NCBI GenBank assembly: GCA_963830885.1
Contig: CAWHOA010000026.1
Location: forward strand, 1 to 64,000
Direction of reading: 5' to 3'
DNA: 64,000 nucleotides
DNA from: JAIBJN01 sp963830885
GTDB taxonomy: Bacteria; Actinomycetota; Thermoleophilia; Gaiellales; Gaiellaceae
This document shows positions 16,612 to 25,416 of the stretch, piece by piece; position 1 is the first letter of the stretch, and every line of letters begins with the position of its first letter. Both the position numbers and the translations under genes were made by a program. The notes under the pieces were generated by a model. The model was not told the DNA's origin and did not search any database. It worked only from the letters and a program-made list of their open reading frames with translations.

Positions 16612-18570
16612 ATGTCTGGGCACAGAAACATGCGGCAGCGCCTGCCGCGCTTACTTGTGGCCGCCGTCGCGGCGGCCCTCGCCATCGGGGTTGCCACACC
16701 GCTGGCGGATCCTGGCGCCACGGATGTCCTGCCGTATGAGGATCCGAGCCAGCCGGTGCCGGCACGCGTCGCCGACCTCCTCTCGCGCATGACGCTGGAG
16801 GAGAAGGTGGGGCAGATGACGCAGGCCGAGCGCGGGGCGGTCGTCGGCGACCCCTCGCTCATCACCGAATTGAAGCTCGGCAGCGTCCTGTCCGGAGGCG
16901 GCTCGACGCCGACCCCGAACACTCCGGAGGCGTGGGCCGATATGGTCGATCGCTTCCAGCAGGCCGCGCTGAATACGCGTCTGCACATCCCGCTGCTGTA
17001 CGGCGTCGACTCAGTGCACGGCCACGGGAACCTGCTCGGCGCGACGGTGTTCCCCCACAACATCGGGCTCGGCGCGACGCGCGACGCCGATCTCGTCCGC
17101 CGTGTGGAGCACATCACCGCGATCGAGACCCGCGCGAGTGGCCCGCAGTGGAGCTTCGCGCCCTGCATCTGCGCGGCGCGTGACGACCGCTGGGGCCGGA
17201 CGTACGAGAGCTTCGGCGAAGACCCCAGCCTCGTGATCCAGATGGAGACTGCGATCGACGGTTTCCAAGGGGCGCCCGGCCACCTCGGCGACCGCGACCG
17301 CGTGCTGGCCACCGCCAAGCACTTCGCTGGCGACGGCGCCACGGTCTTCGGCACGGCCGCCGGCGACTACACGATCGACCAGGGCATCGCCATCACGGAT
17401 CGCCAGTCCTTCTGGGAGACCTCGCTGCAGCAGTACGTGCCGGCGGTACAGGATCACAACGCGGGCAGCGTGATGCCGTCGTTCTCGAGCGTCGACTGGA
17501 CCGAGGACGGTGTGGGGAACCCCATCAAGATGCACGCAAACCGGGAGCTGATCACCGACGTTCTCAAGGGCTCGATGGGCTTCGACGGGTTCGTTATCAG
17601 CGACTGGGAGGGCATCCACCAGATCCCCGGCGACTGGGCGACCCAGGTCCGCACCGGCGTGAACGCAGGCATCGACATGATGATGGAGCCCTTCTCCGCG
17701 CAGAGCTTTGAGACGACGCTCATCGCAGAGGTGCAGGCCGGCCGCGTTCCGATGAGCCGCATCGACGACGCCGTCAGCCGCATCCTCACCAAGAAGTTCG
17801 AGCTGGGGCTCTTCGAGCACCCGTTCACTGACCGGACCAACATCGATGACATCGGCTCGCCGGCGCATCGGGCGGTCGCCCGCCGGGCGGTCGCCGAGTC
17901 GCAGGTGCTGCTCAAGAATCGGCGGCACACGCTCCCGCTGCGCGACAACGCCGATGTCTACGTTGCTGGCAGCAACGCCGACAGCATCGGCAACCAGGCG
18001 GGCGGCTGGACACTGACCTGGCAGGGTGGCTCGACCAATCAGATCCCGGGCACGACGATCCTCGAGGGCATCCGCCAGGCGGCGTCGCGGGGGAGCGTAA
18101 CCTTCAGCGTGGACGCCTCGGCACCGATTCGCCGCATGCAACTGGGCGTCGTGGTGGTCGGCGAGACGCCGTACTCTGAGGGCTTCGGCGACGTCGGCGG
18201 TCCGCGCTGGGCCTACGACCCCGGCGACGCCGGCGAGCCGCGGCCCGTGAAGGACATGCTGATCTCGGCGGAGGATCGCGCTGCAATCGACAAGGTGTGC
18301 GCAGCGACGGTCAAGTGCGTCGTGGTGATCGTCTCAGGGCGTCCTCTGATCATCGATCCTGAGCAGCTCCGGGAGATGGATGCGCTGGTCGAAGCCTGGC
18401 TCCCGGGCAGCGAGGGCGCCGGCGTCGCCGACACGCTGTTCGGTGACCGGCCGTTCACCGGGAAGCTGCCGGTCACCTGGCCGCGAACGCTCGATCAGGA
18501 GCCGATCAACGTCGGTGACGCCGACTATGACCCGCTGTACCCCTTCGGGTGGGGCCTGCGAACGGGGTAG
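16612..18570 (+). CDS. Secreted glycoside hydrolase family 3 protein
   Basis: This 652-residue exo-beta-glucosidase/glucan hydrolase has a Sec signal peptide (RLPRLLVAAVAAALAIGVAT, cleavage about residue 31). The (beta/alpha)8 domain has MTLEEKVGQMTQ, LLYGVDSVHGHGN, AKHFAGDGAT and the nucleophile D331 in VISDWEGIHQI. The second domain has SQVLLKNRRHTLPL and KLPVTWPR, close to plant-type ExoI/ExoP enzymes. It probably releases glucose from beta-glucans outside the cell. A strong Shine-Dalgarno AGGAAGGAG precedes the ATG. It is flanked by an inverted repeat and followed by a perfect hairpin, and it is the only obvious catabolic gene among core genes, so acquisition as cargo is possible. Confidence 0.92.
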   Translation: MSGHRNMRQRLPRLLVAAVAAALAIGVATPLADPGATDVLPYEDPSQPVPARVADLLSRMTLEEKVGQMTQAERGAVVGDPSLITELKLGSVLSGGGSTPTPNTPEAWADMVDRFQQAALNTRLHIPLLYGVDSVHGHGNLLGATVFPHNIGLGATRDADLVRRVEHITAIETRASGPQWSFAPCICAARDDRWGRTYESFGEDPSLVIQMETAIDGFQGAPGHLGDRDRVLATAKHFAGDGATVFGTAAGDYTIDQGIAITDRQSFWETSLQQYVPAVQDHNAGSVMPSFSSVDWTEDGVGNPIKMHANRELITDVLKGSMGFDGFVISDWEGIHQIPGDWATQVRTGVNAGIDMMMEPFSAQSFETTLIAEVQAGRVPMSRIDDAVSRILTKKFELGLFEHPFTDRTNIDDIGSPAHRAVARRAVAESQVLLKNRRHTLPLRDNADVYVAGSNADSIGNQAGGWTLTWQGGSTNQIPGTTILEGIRQAASRGSVTFSVDASAPIRRMQLGVVVVGETPYSEGFGDVGGPRWAYDPGDAGEPRPVKDMLISAEDRAAIDKVCAATVKCVVVIVSGRPLIIDPEQLREMDALVEAWLPGSEGAGVADTLFGDRPFTGKLPVTWPRTLDQEPINVGDADYDPLYPFGWGLRTG

Positions 18571-18594
18571 CCGACAAGACCCACCACTGGACAC

Positions 18595-18639
18595 GGGCCG
18601 GCCGCGTGCGATCGAACCCTCGATCGCGCCGGCCGGCCC
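18595..18639 (+). terminator. Strong hairpin downstream of the GH3 gene
   Basis: A long palindrome: GGGCCGGC and CGATCGA on the left pair with TCGATCG and GCCGGCC on the right around an ACCC loop. It begins 24 bases after the glycosidase stop. There is no U-tract, but GC-rich actinobacterial terminators often lack one. Confidence 0.7.
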
Positions 18640-18779
18640 CCGCGTGGGAAGGCGTCGCCTACGACGCCACCCCCTTTGCGTGGAGGGCTACACCTCCCTT
18701 CACCACGCGGGAGCCCTAGCGCCTCCCTTCCAAGGGCGCTCGCAGGCGTCTCACGCGCGGCAGCGGTCCCGCGACTCCT

Positions 18780-18791
18780 GAAACCGCTTCT
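18780..18791 (+). repeat. Right arm of inverted repeat bracketing the GH3 gene
   Basis: GAAACCGCTTCT is the exact reverse complement of 16370-16381. It overlaps the stop codon of the convergent GYD-domain gene by two bases, so the arm lies directly at a gene boundary, as the family-1 and family-2 elements do. Confidence 0.6.
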
Positions 18792-19080
18792 AAGAGCCTT
18801 TGACGATCCGCTCGGCCTCCTCGCGTGTGAACGCACGAAGAGTCTCGGTCGTCACCTGCCCGTGCTTCGCCAGCTCGACGAGGATCTGGTACGCGACCTC
18901 GTCGTCAGGCGCCTCGAAGAGCTCGACGACGTCGTAGCGGCCGAGCGTGACGTAGGCGTCGATGAGCTTCCCGCCGCGCTCCTCGATCGCCCGCTCCGCC
19001 TCCTCGACCCGGTCGCGCCAGGCCGGGAGCCCGCTTATCCCCTGTGACGTGAACTTCATCAGGGTGATGTAGATCGGCAC
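18790..19080 (-). CDS. GYD-domain protein
   Basis: This 96-residue protein belongs to the GYD family of small ferredoxin-like proteins. It begins MPIYITLMKFTSQGISGL and has the family core YVTLGRYDVVELFEAPDD, ending EAERIVKGS. GYD proteins are widespread in bacteria without an established biochemical role, and an enzymatic or ligand-binding role in a dimer is possible. It is transcribed convergently with the glycosidase and lies downstream of the secreted barrel protein on the same strand, with a hairpin between them. Confidence 0.85.
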   Translation of the reverse strand: MPIYITLMKFTSQGISGLPAWRDRVEEAERAIEERGGKLIDAYVTLGRYDVVELFEAPDDEVAYQILVELAKHGQVTTETLRAFTREEAERIVKGS

Positions 19081-19104
19081 GCCGGGATCATGACAGCCCG
19101 AGGG

Positions 19105-19135
19105 CGAGGGGCCGGGAGGTCCCGGGCCCCTCGCG
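19105..19135 (-). terminator. Hairpin terminator of the secreted barrel protein gene
   Basis: GCGAGGGGCCGGGA pairs with TCCCGGGCCCCTCGC around a two-base loop, with one bulged base. It lies 18 bases beyond the stop of the minus-strand gene at 19153. Confidence 0.7.
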
Positions 19136-19152
19136 CTCCCGGAAGGATCGAC

Positions 19153-19614
19153 CTAACCGATGACGTGGAACACGAACTCGAACTCGGTGGCGCTCCTCGC
19201 GTGGAGATCCATGCTGCCGCGGGCGTTTCGATACGCGCCCGTGCCGCCCGTGATGGCGAGCGTCGAGTCGGCGGCGTCGTAGAACGGGCCCTCGACGGTG
19301 ATCTGGCCCTTGGGCAGGAACGTTGTCCAGAAGCACTCCCAGGCCTCGCCGACGACGGTGCGGATGCACTGGCCCTGGTCGCTTCCGACCTTCTTCCCGC
19401 TGCGTGCGTCGAAGACCTCGTTCGCAAACGTGAGCGTGTCGCCGACCGAATCCCCTGCCGGCGGGAGGTCGACCACGGTGTCCGTGGTCGCGCGCTCGAA
19501 GACGTTGATGCGCTTCCCGCCTCCTGAGGAAGCGACTCCGGTCCCGCCCGCCGCGAGGGTGACCGCCAGGGCGGCGGCGAGGGCGAGGACGATGAGGGTG
19601 AGCAGGCGCTTCAT
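19153..19614 (-). CDS. Secreted allene-oxide-cyclase-like barrel protein
   Basis: This 153-residue exported protein has a signal peptide (MKRLLTLIVLALAAALAVTL, cleavage after about residue 28). The mature part has INVFERATTDTVVD, DTLTFANEVFDA, ECFWTTFLPKGQITVEGPF and the diagnostic AITGGTGAYRNARG, which matches the allene oxide cyclase / dirigent-like beta-barrel family. In bacteria this fold is of unknown role; a cyclase reaction on a hydrophobic substrate or a binding function is possible. ATG 19614 follows a good Shine-Dalgarno GAGGAGGGG, and upstream codons are rejected for lack of a signal sequence. Confidence 0.8.
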   Translation of the reverse strand: MKRLLTLIVLALAAALAVTLAAGGTGVASSGGGKRINVFERATTDTVVDLPPAGDSVGDTLTFANEVFDARSGKKVGSDQGQCIRTVVGEAWECFWTTFLPKGQITVEGPFYDAADSTLAITGGTGAYRNARGSMDLHARSATEFEFVFHVIG

Positions 19615-19684
19615 GGCCCCTCCTCTCGTGGTGGATCGGCCCACCCTACGCCTGCCCTGAGAAGGGCACAATCAGTTCAGTGTC

Positions 19685-19848
19685 AGTGTCCCTCCCGGCA
19701 ATGCGCGCCGGCTTCTGGCCCGTGATCACGCGGCGCCAGAGCCCGCCCTCGCCCTCGCCAAGGCACCCAGCCTTGGCCGCGGGCGAGTACTGCCTCTTGC
19801 TTGGTGCTCACGACCCAGAAGCTCGGCTGCATCACCGGAATGGACACT
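19685..19848 (+). repeat. Family-1 inverted-repeat element (copy A), ends at the rluB start
   Basis: A 164-bp copy with terminal repeats AGTGTCCCTCCCGGCAAT and, at the other end, ATCACCGGAATGGACACT. The core contains CGGCGCCAGAGCCCGCCCTC, the hairpin CCAAGGC...GCCTTGG and CTTGCTTGGTGCTCACGAC, shared with the copies at 26723, 51557 and 62746. The GTG of the next gene follows after one base. This copy follows a divergently transcribed gene, so it does not supply a stop codon. Confidence 0.85.
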
Positions 19849-19849
19849 C

Positions 19850-20546
19850 GTGCGCCTGAACGCCTACCTGGCCCGGGCCGGCGTCGCCTCGCGCCGGGGG
19901 GCGGAGGAGCTGATCCGGGCCGGCCGCGTGCGCGTGAACGGCGAGGTGGCGGGGCTCGCCACCTTCGTCGAGGCGTCGGACCGGGTGGAGCTGGACGGGC
20001 GGCTGCTCGCGCCGGAGCCGCTCGCGTACGTGCTCCTGCACAAGCCCGCCGGGGTCGTGACGACGGCCAGCGACCCGCACGGGCGGCCGACCGTCGTCGA
20101 CCTGGTCGAGCTCCCGCAGCGCGTCGTGCCGGTCGGGCGGCTGGACGCGGACACGACGGGCGCGCTCCTGCTCACGAACGACGGGCCGCTCTCGCACAGG
20201 CTCATGCACCCGCGCTACGAGGTGGACAAGGTCTACGAGGCCGACGTCGAGGGGGAGCCCGGCGACGAGGCGCTGCGCCGGCTCGCGGAAGGCGTCGAGC
20301 TCGACGACGGAAAGACGGCGCCCGCCGCGGCGCGCCGCCTGGGCCCGGGCCGGCTCGAGCTCACGCTCCACGAGGGCCGCAAGCACCAGGTGAAGCGGAT
20401 GTGCGCGGCGGTCGGCCACCCGGTCCTGCGCCTCCACCGCCGCGAGTACGCCGGCCTGACGCTCGAGGGCGTCGAGCCCGGCCGCTGGCGCGAGCTCACC
20501 CCGGGCGAGGTCACGCGCTCTGCGGACGGCGACCCAGTCCAGGTAG
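19850..20546 (+). CDS. RsuA/RluB-family pseudouridine synthase, frameshifted at its end
   Basis: This enzyme converts a specific rRNA uridine to pseudouridine. It has an N-terminal S4 RNA-binding domain (MRLNAYLARAGVASRRGAEE), and the catalytic domain has VGRLDADTTGALLLTNDG with the catalytic Asp, the RLMHPRYEVDKVYEA segment and GRKHQVKRMCAAVGHPV. The uninterrupted frame runs to 20686 and would lie 130 bases antisense to trpS. Removing one T near 20520 gives ...TRLRTATQSR and a stop at 20544-20546, just short of trpS, which I prefer. The GTG start abuts repeat copy A. The exact target (23S or 16S) is unresolved. Confidence 0.88.
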
Positions 20547-20553
20547 CGGTCTG

Positions 20554-21537
20554 TTACCTGGGGGGCACGAAGCCGACCGCTTCGTGGGCGCGGGCGAGGG
20601 TCGCCGCCGCGATCACGTGCGCCTTCTCGGCGCCGCGGGCGAGGATGGCGGCCAGCTCGGCGGGGTTGCCGCGCAGCTCCCCGTAGCGCAGCCGGACCGG
20701 GTCGAGGAGCTCGACGACGGCCTCGGCGACGTCCTGCTTGAACCTCCCGTAGCCGGCGCCGTCGTAGCGGGCCTCGATCGCCTCGGGCTCCTCGCCGGTG
20801 GCGACGGCCATGATCTCGATCAGGTTGGTGACGCCCGGCTTGTCCTCGGCCCTCACCACGTCGCGTCCCGAGTCCGTGACCGCCGAGCGCACCTTCCGCC
20901 GGATGATGTCCGGCGGGTCGAGCACCTTGACGATGCCGAGGTCGGACGAGAGCGATGTGGACATCCGGCTCTCCGGGTCCTGGAGGTCCATGATCTTCGC
21001 GCCGACGTCGCCGTACGTCCCCTCGGGGACGACGAACGTCTCGCCGAAGCGCTGGTTGAAGCGCTGCGCGATGTCGCGGGCGAGCTCGAGGTGCTGGCGC
21101 TGGTCCTCGCCCACGGGGACGACGTCGGCGTCGTAGAGGAGGATGTCCGCCGCCTGGAGCACCGGGTAGGTCATGAGGCCGGCCGAGAAGCTCTCCTGCG
21201 CCGCCGACTTCTCGCGGAACTGCGGCATCCGCCGCAGCTCGCCGAGCGGCGTCATGCACTCCAGCACCCAGGAGAGGCGAGGGTGCTCGGGCACGTGGCT
21301 CTGGACGAAGAGCGTGCAGACGTCGGGGTCGAGGCCGCAGGCGATCAGGAGTGCTGCCAGGTCGAGCGTCGACTCGCGCAGCTCCTCCGGCTCCTGGGGG
21401 ACGGTGATGGCGTGGAGGTCGACGATCGGGTGGAACGCGTCCATCTCGTGCTGCTCCGCAACCCAGCGGCGGATGGCCCCGACGTAGTTGCCGAGGTGCT
21501 TCTCGCCCGTGGGCTGGATTCCGGAGAGAACGCGCAC
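20554..21537 (-). CDS. trpS: Tryptophanyl-tRNA synthetase
   Basis: This 327-residue class Ic synthetase charges tRNA-Trp. The HIGH-type motif is PTGEKHLGNYVGAI, VGEDQRQHLELARDIA is the Trp/ATP region, and the KMSKS loop is represented by SRMSTSLSSD. Both lysines of the usual loop are replaced, a variant I associate with an actinobacterial subgroup that also shares RSAVTDSGRDVVR. It starts at GTG 21537, with a GATAAT-like box 8 bases upstream. It is divergent from aroG across a family-2 repeat. Confidence 0.95.
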   Translation of the reverse strand: MRVLSGIQPTGEKHLGNYVGAIRRWVAEQHEMDAFHPIVDLHAITVPQEPEELRESTLDLAALLIACGLDPDVCTLFVQSHVPEHPRLSWVLECMTPLGELRRMPQFREKSAAQESFSAGLMTYPVLQAADILLYDADVVPVGEDQRQHLELARDIAQRFNQRFGETFVVPEGTYGDVGAKIMDLQDPESRMSTSLSSDLGIVKVLDPPDIIRRKVRSAVTDSGRDVVRAEDKPGVTNLIEIMAVATGEEPEAIEARYDGAGYGRFKQDVAEAVVELLDPVRLRYGELRGNPAELAAILARGAEKAHVIAAATLARAHEAVGFVPPR

Positions 21538-21551
21538 GTCGCGCGATTATC

Positions 21552-21615
21552 CCTAACTGGCCAGGAGGGCCCGGCGGAACGCAGCCTGAGCGGCGTTCCG
21601 TCACTCCCTCACTAG
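21552..21615 (+). repeat. Short family-2-like hairpin between trpS and aroG
   Basis: CTAACTGGCCAGGAGGG on the left faces ACTCCCTCACTAG on the right, and an inner stem GGAACGC...GCGTTCC closes the hairpin. The AACGCAG core matches the family-2 consensus seen at 35082 and 34576. The right-hand CTAG continues into TAGACT, the apparent -10 box of aroG. Confidence 0.6.
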
Positions 21616-21618
21616 ACT
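21613..21618 (+). promoter_or_regulatory. -10 box TAGACT of aroG (leaderless)
   Basis: TAGACT lies 7 bases before ATG 21626. A start point 6-8 bases after the box would fall on the first codon, and no Shine-Dalgarno sequence is present. Confidence 0.55.
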
Positions 21619-21625
21619 GAAACCG

Positions 21626-22981
21626 ATGGCAGTGACGAAGCCAGTCTGGACGCCCTCCTCGTGGCGGGCAAAGCCTGCGCACCACCAGCCCGAGTGGCCG
21701 AGCGAGGAGCGCGCGGAGGCCGCGCGGGCGCGGTTGGCCGTGGTGCCGCCGCTCGTCTTCGCCGGCGAGGCCCGTCAGCTGCAGGCGTCTCTCGCCGAGG
21801 CGGCGGCCGGCCGAGCCTTCCTGCTGCAGGCCGGCGAGTGCGCCGAGTCGTTCCACGACCTGTCCGCCGTCCACATCCGCGAGAAGCTGAAGATCATGCT
21901 GCAGATGGCCGCCGTGCTCACGTACGGCGCCACGCTGCCGGTGGTGAAGGTCGGGCGCTTCGCCGGCCAGCTCGCCAAGGCGCGCACGTCGCCGACGGAG
22001 ACGATCGACGGCGTCGAGATCCCGTCCTTCCGCGGCCACATGGTGCACGACGACGCGCCCACCGTCGAGGCGCGCATCCCGGATCCCGACCGCATGGTGC
22101 AGGCCTACCACCACGCGACCGCGACGCTGAACCTCCTGCGGGCCTTCACGAAGGGCGGCTTCGCCGACCTCATGCGCGTGCACGAGTGGAACCAGGAGTT
22201 CGTGGCCTCCTCGCCCCAGGGCCGCCGCTACGAGCAGTTCGCGACAGAGATCGAGCGCGCCCTCCGCTTCATGGCCGCCTGCGGGATCGACCTCTCGGCC
22301 GAGTCGCAGCTCCACCAGGTGGACGTCTGGACGAGCCACGAGGGCCTCGTGCTCGACTACGAGGAGGCGCTCACGCGCCGCGACTCGACCACCGGCGACT
22401 GGTACGACTGCTCGGCCCACATGCTCTGGATCGGGGAGCGGACACGCCAGCTCGACGGCGCACACGTGGAGTTCTTCTCCGGCGTCCTCAACCCGCTCGG
22501 GCTGAAGGTGGGCCCGACGGCGACGCCGGACGAGATCGTGGAGCTCTGCGAGCGCCTGAACCCGCGGCGCACGCCCGGCCGGCTGACGCTGATCGCGCGC
22601 ATGGGCGCCGACAAGGTCTTCGACCTGCTGCCGCCCATCCTGCGCGCCGTGCGCGACTCGGGCCAGCCCGCGCTCTGGGCGTCCGACCCGATGCACGCCA
22701 ACGTCTTCAAGACGGAGTCCGGCTTCAAGACGCGCCGCTTCGACGCGATCATGGCCGAGATCGAGGGCTTCTTCGCCGCCTGCCGCAAGGAGCAGGTCTG
22801 GCCCGGCGGGATCCACCTGGAGTTCACCGGCGAGGACGTCACCGAGTGCCTGGGCGGCTCCGAGGCGGTGCTGGAGGAGCAGCTGAACGTGCGCTACATG
22901 ACGCTCTGCGACCCGCGGTTGAACGCACGCCAGTCGCTCGACCTCGCCTTCCGGCTCGCCGAGCTCCAGCGCGTGCGGTAG
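21626..22981 (+). CDS. aroG: Class II 3-deoxy-7-phosphoheptulonate synthase
   Basis: This 451-residue DAHP synthase condenses phosphoenolpyruvate with erythrose 4-phosphate, the first shikimate step. Class II features are QAGECAESF near residue 70, PVVKVGRFAGQLAKARTSP, MRVHEWNQEF, WIGERTRQLDGAHVEF, KVGPTATPDEI and the metal-site region LIARMGADKV...WASDPMHAN. The length is typical for the plant/actinobacterial type. It heads an aromatic biosynthesis run with tyrA (5 bases downstream) and aroA, and it should be the feedback-controlled entry enzyme. Confidence 0.97.
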   Translation: MAVTKPVWTPSSWRAKPAHHQPEWPSEERAEAARARLAVVPPLVFAGEARQLQASLAEAAAGRAFLLQAGECAESFHDLSAVHIREKLKIMLQMAAVLTYGATLPVVKVGRFAGQLAKARTSPTETIDGVEIPSFRGHMVHDDAPTVEARIPDPDRMVQAYHHATATLNLLRAFTKGGFADLMRVHEWNQEFVASSPQGRRYEQFATEIERALRFMAACGIDLSAESQLHQVDVWTSHEGLVLDYEEALTRRDSTTGDWYDCSAHMLWIGERTRQLDGAHVEFFSGVLNPLGLKVGPTATPDEIVELCERLNPRRTPGRLTLIARMGADKVFDLLPPILRAVRDSGQPALWASDPMHANVFKTESGFKTRRFDAIMAEIEGFFAACRKEQVWPGGIHLEFTGEDVTECLGGSEAVLEEQLNVRYMTLCDPRLNARQSLDLAFRLAELQRVR

Positions 22982-22985
22982 TGCC

Positions 22986-24080
22986 ATGGAGCGGCTCGCC
23001 ATCGTCGGCACCGGGCTGATCGGCGCCTCGGTCGGCCTGGCGGCGAAGCGCGCGGGCGTCGCGCACGTGGCCGGCTACGACGCCGACCCCGAGTTCCTCG
23101 CCGTCGCGGCGGAGCGCGGCGCGGTCGACGAGCCGGTCGGGAGCCTGGTCGCGGCCGTGGAGGAGGCCGACCTCGTGGTCGTGGCGACGCCGGTGGCCAC
23201 GCTCGGGGAGCGGATCGGCGACGTGCTGGCCGCCGCGGGCGACGGGGCCACCGTCACGGACGTCGGCTCCACCAAGTCGGCCCTCTGCGACGCGGTGGCC
23301 GACCGCGTCCGCTTCATCGGCGGCCACCCCGTCTGCGGCTCGGAGGCGCGCGGGCCCGCGAGCGGGAGCGAGCAGCTCTTCCAGGGCGCCACCTGGTTCC
23401 TCACGCCGGTGGCCGAGACCGAGCCGGAGCGCTACCGGCTGCTGCACGGCTTCGTGGCCTCGCTCGGGGCGGTCCCCGTGGCGATCGACCCGGTGGCGCA
23501 CGACCGCCTGCTCGCGCTGACCAGCCACCTGCCGCACGCGCTCGCCAACGTCGTCCTGAACCACGCGGGCTCGGTGCGGATCGACGGGCACGAGCCGCTG
23601 GCCGCCGCGGGCGGCTCCATGCGGGACATGACCCGCGTGGCCGGCGCGAACCCGCGCATCTGGATCGACATCTTCCTGGACAACGCGGAGGAGCTCCGCG
23701 CCTCGCTGGTCGAGCACCGGCGCCGCGTCGAGGAGCTCGAGAAGGCGCTGGAGACGCGCGACGCGGGCTGGCTCGCCCGCTGGATCGGCGAGGCGGGCGG
23801 CAACCGGCGCCGGCTCCTGGCCGAGGCCTACGAGGATCCGGGCGCGATCCAGCGCGTGCGCGTGCACGTCCCCGACCGGCCGGGCGTCCTCTCCGGGATC
23901 ACGCAGGCCCTCGGCGCCGAGAAGATCAACATCGAGGACTTCGAGCTCGACCACCTCTCGCCCGAGCGCGGCGGGACGCTGAACGTCCTCGTCGCCGGGG
24001 AGGAGTCCGCCCGCCGGGCCGCCGACCTGCTCGAGGCGCAGGGCTACTCGGTGATCGTCTCGCCGGCGTTCGAGGACTAG
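22986..24080 (+). CDS. tyrA: Prephenate dehydrogenase with C-terminal ACT domain
   Basis: This 364-residue NAD-dependent enzyme of tyrosine synthesis has a Rossmann motif IVGTGLIGASVGLA, DVGSTKSALCDAV, the catalytic GGHPVCGSEARGP and LTSHLPHALAN. The last about 75 residues (RVRVHVPDRPGVLSGITQAL) form an ACT domain for amino-acid feedback. It sits in the aroG-tyrA-aroA run. Its TAG stop is part of the CTAG terminus of the small repeat that separates it from aroA. Confidence 0.95.
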   Translation: MERLAIVGTGLIGASVGLAAKRAGVAHVAGYDADPEFLAVAAERGAVDEPVGSLVAAVEEADLVVVATPVATLGERIGDVLAAAGDGATVTDVGSTKSALCDAVADRVRFIGGHPVCGSEARGPASGSEQLFQGATWFLTPVAETEPERYRLLHGFVASLGAVPVAIDPVAHDRLLALTSHLPHALANVVLNHAGSVRIDGHEPLAAAGGSMRDMTRVAGANPRIWIDIFLDNAEELRASLVEHRRRVEELEKALETRDAGWLARWIGEAGGNRRRLLAEAYEDPGAIQRVRVHVPDRPGVLSGITQALGAEKINIEDFELDHLSPERGGTLNVLVAGEESARRAADLLEAQGYSVIVSPAFED

Positions 24081-24130
24081 GTGCCCCTCCAGGCGACACA
24101 CGCCGGGCAGCGCCACCTGAAGGGGCACTG
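24077..24130 (+). repeat. Family-1 element, internally deleted short form (copy E)
   Basis: A 54-bp version of the family-1 repeat keeps both ends (CTAGGTGCCCCTCCAGGC and GCCACCTGAAGGGGCACTG) but lacks the about 115-bp core. It exactly fills the gap from the tyrA TAG to the aroA ATG. The GAAGGGG in its right arm is the likely Shine-Dalgarno sequence of aroA. Confidence 0.8.
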
Positions 24131-25416
24131 ATGAAGATCGAGCCTGCCGCCGCCGTCCGCGGCGACCTCGCGGTCCCGGGGGACAAGTCGATCTCGCACC
24201 GCGCGCTCCTGCTCGGGGCAATCGCCGACGGCGACAGCGAGATCGAGGGGTTCGGGGCCTCTGCGGACACGCTCTCGACCGCCGCGGCGAATGCGGGCGC
24301 TCGGGGCCGGTGTGGAGGTCGAGGGCGATCGCGTGCGCGTCGAGGGGGTCGGGCTGCGCGGCCTCCGCGAGCCGGCGGAGCCCGTCGACTGCGGCAACGC
24401 CGGCACGCTGATGCGCCTGCTCCCCGGGATCCTCGCCGGCCAGGAGGGCCGCTTCGAGCTGGTCGGGCGACGAGTCGCTGAGCGCCCGGCCCATGGAGCG
24501 GATCGCCGAGCCGCTGCGGGCGCTGGGCGCGACCGTGGAGACGACGGACGGGCACGCGCCGCTGACGGTCTCCGGCGGCGAGCTCCACGCCGTCCGCTGG
24601 GAGCTCCCCGTGGCCAGCGCCCAGGTGAAGTCGTGCGTCCTCCTGGCGGGGCTCTACGCCGAGAGCGGAAGGACCACGGCGGTCGAGCCGCACCCGAGCC
24701 GCGACCACACGGAGCGGATGCTCGAGGCGATGGGCGCCCGGGTGAGGCGCACGCCGAGGGAGGCCTCCGTCTGGCCGGCCGAGCGCCTCGCGCCGCTGCG
24801 GCTGACCGTTCCCGGGGATGCCTCGTCCGCGGCGCCGTTCGTCCTCGCCGCCACGCTGCTCCCCGGCTCGCAGCTGCGGCTGCACGGGGTCGGCCTCAAC
24901 CCGACGCGCACCGGCTTCCTGGACGTCCTCGAGCGCATGGGCGCGCGGATCGCGGTCTTCAACCGGCGCGCGGCCGGGGGCGAGCCGGTCGGCGACCTCG
25001 AGGTGGAGTCGGCGGAGCTGACGGCGACCAGGATCGGCGCCGAGGAGGTGCCGGCGCTCGTCGACGAGCTGCCGCTCTTCGCTCTGGCCGCGGGGATGGC
25101 GCGGGGCGACAGCGTCGTCTCCGGAGCGGAGGAGCTCCGTGTCAAGGAGTCCGACCGCATCGAGGCCGTCAGGGACGCCCTGCGCCCGCTCGGGATCCAC
25201 ATCGAGGCCCGGCCTGACGGCTTCAAGGTCCGCGGCGTGCCCACGCGCCCGCGCGGAGGGAGCGCCGTCGACGCCCGCGGCGACCACCGGATCGCCATGC
25301 TCGGCGCGGTCGCCGGGCTCGTTTCCCGCGAGGGCGTGGAGCTTCAGGGCGCGGAGAGCGTCGCTGTAAGCTTCCCCGACTTCTTCGCCATGCTGGACTC
25401 GCTCGCGCTCCGATGA
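24131..25416 (+). CDS. aroA: 3-phosphoshikimate 1-carboxyvinyltransferase (EPSP synthase), frameshifted
   Basis: AroA makes EPSP from shikimate 3-phosphate and phosphoenolpyruvate. The N-terminal part has AVPGDKSISHRALLLGAIAD, the middle has DCGNAGTLMRLLPGILAGQ and DESLSARPMERIAEPL, and the C-terminal part has SAQVKSCVLLAGL, VPGDASSAAPF, RVKESDRIEAV and DARGDHRIAM. These are all standard EPSP synthase motifs. Sense crosses frames near 24289 and near 24468, each by one extra base. The aromatic operon context and conservation argue that the intact gene exists in the organism. The stop overlaps cmk as ATGA. Confidence 0.92.

Noticed and set aside
20547..20686. Extended C-terminus of the pseudouridine synthase
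   Set aside because: The extra about 45 residues lie antisense to trpS and have no family match. A one-base correction gives a normal end just before trpS.
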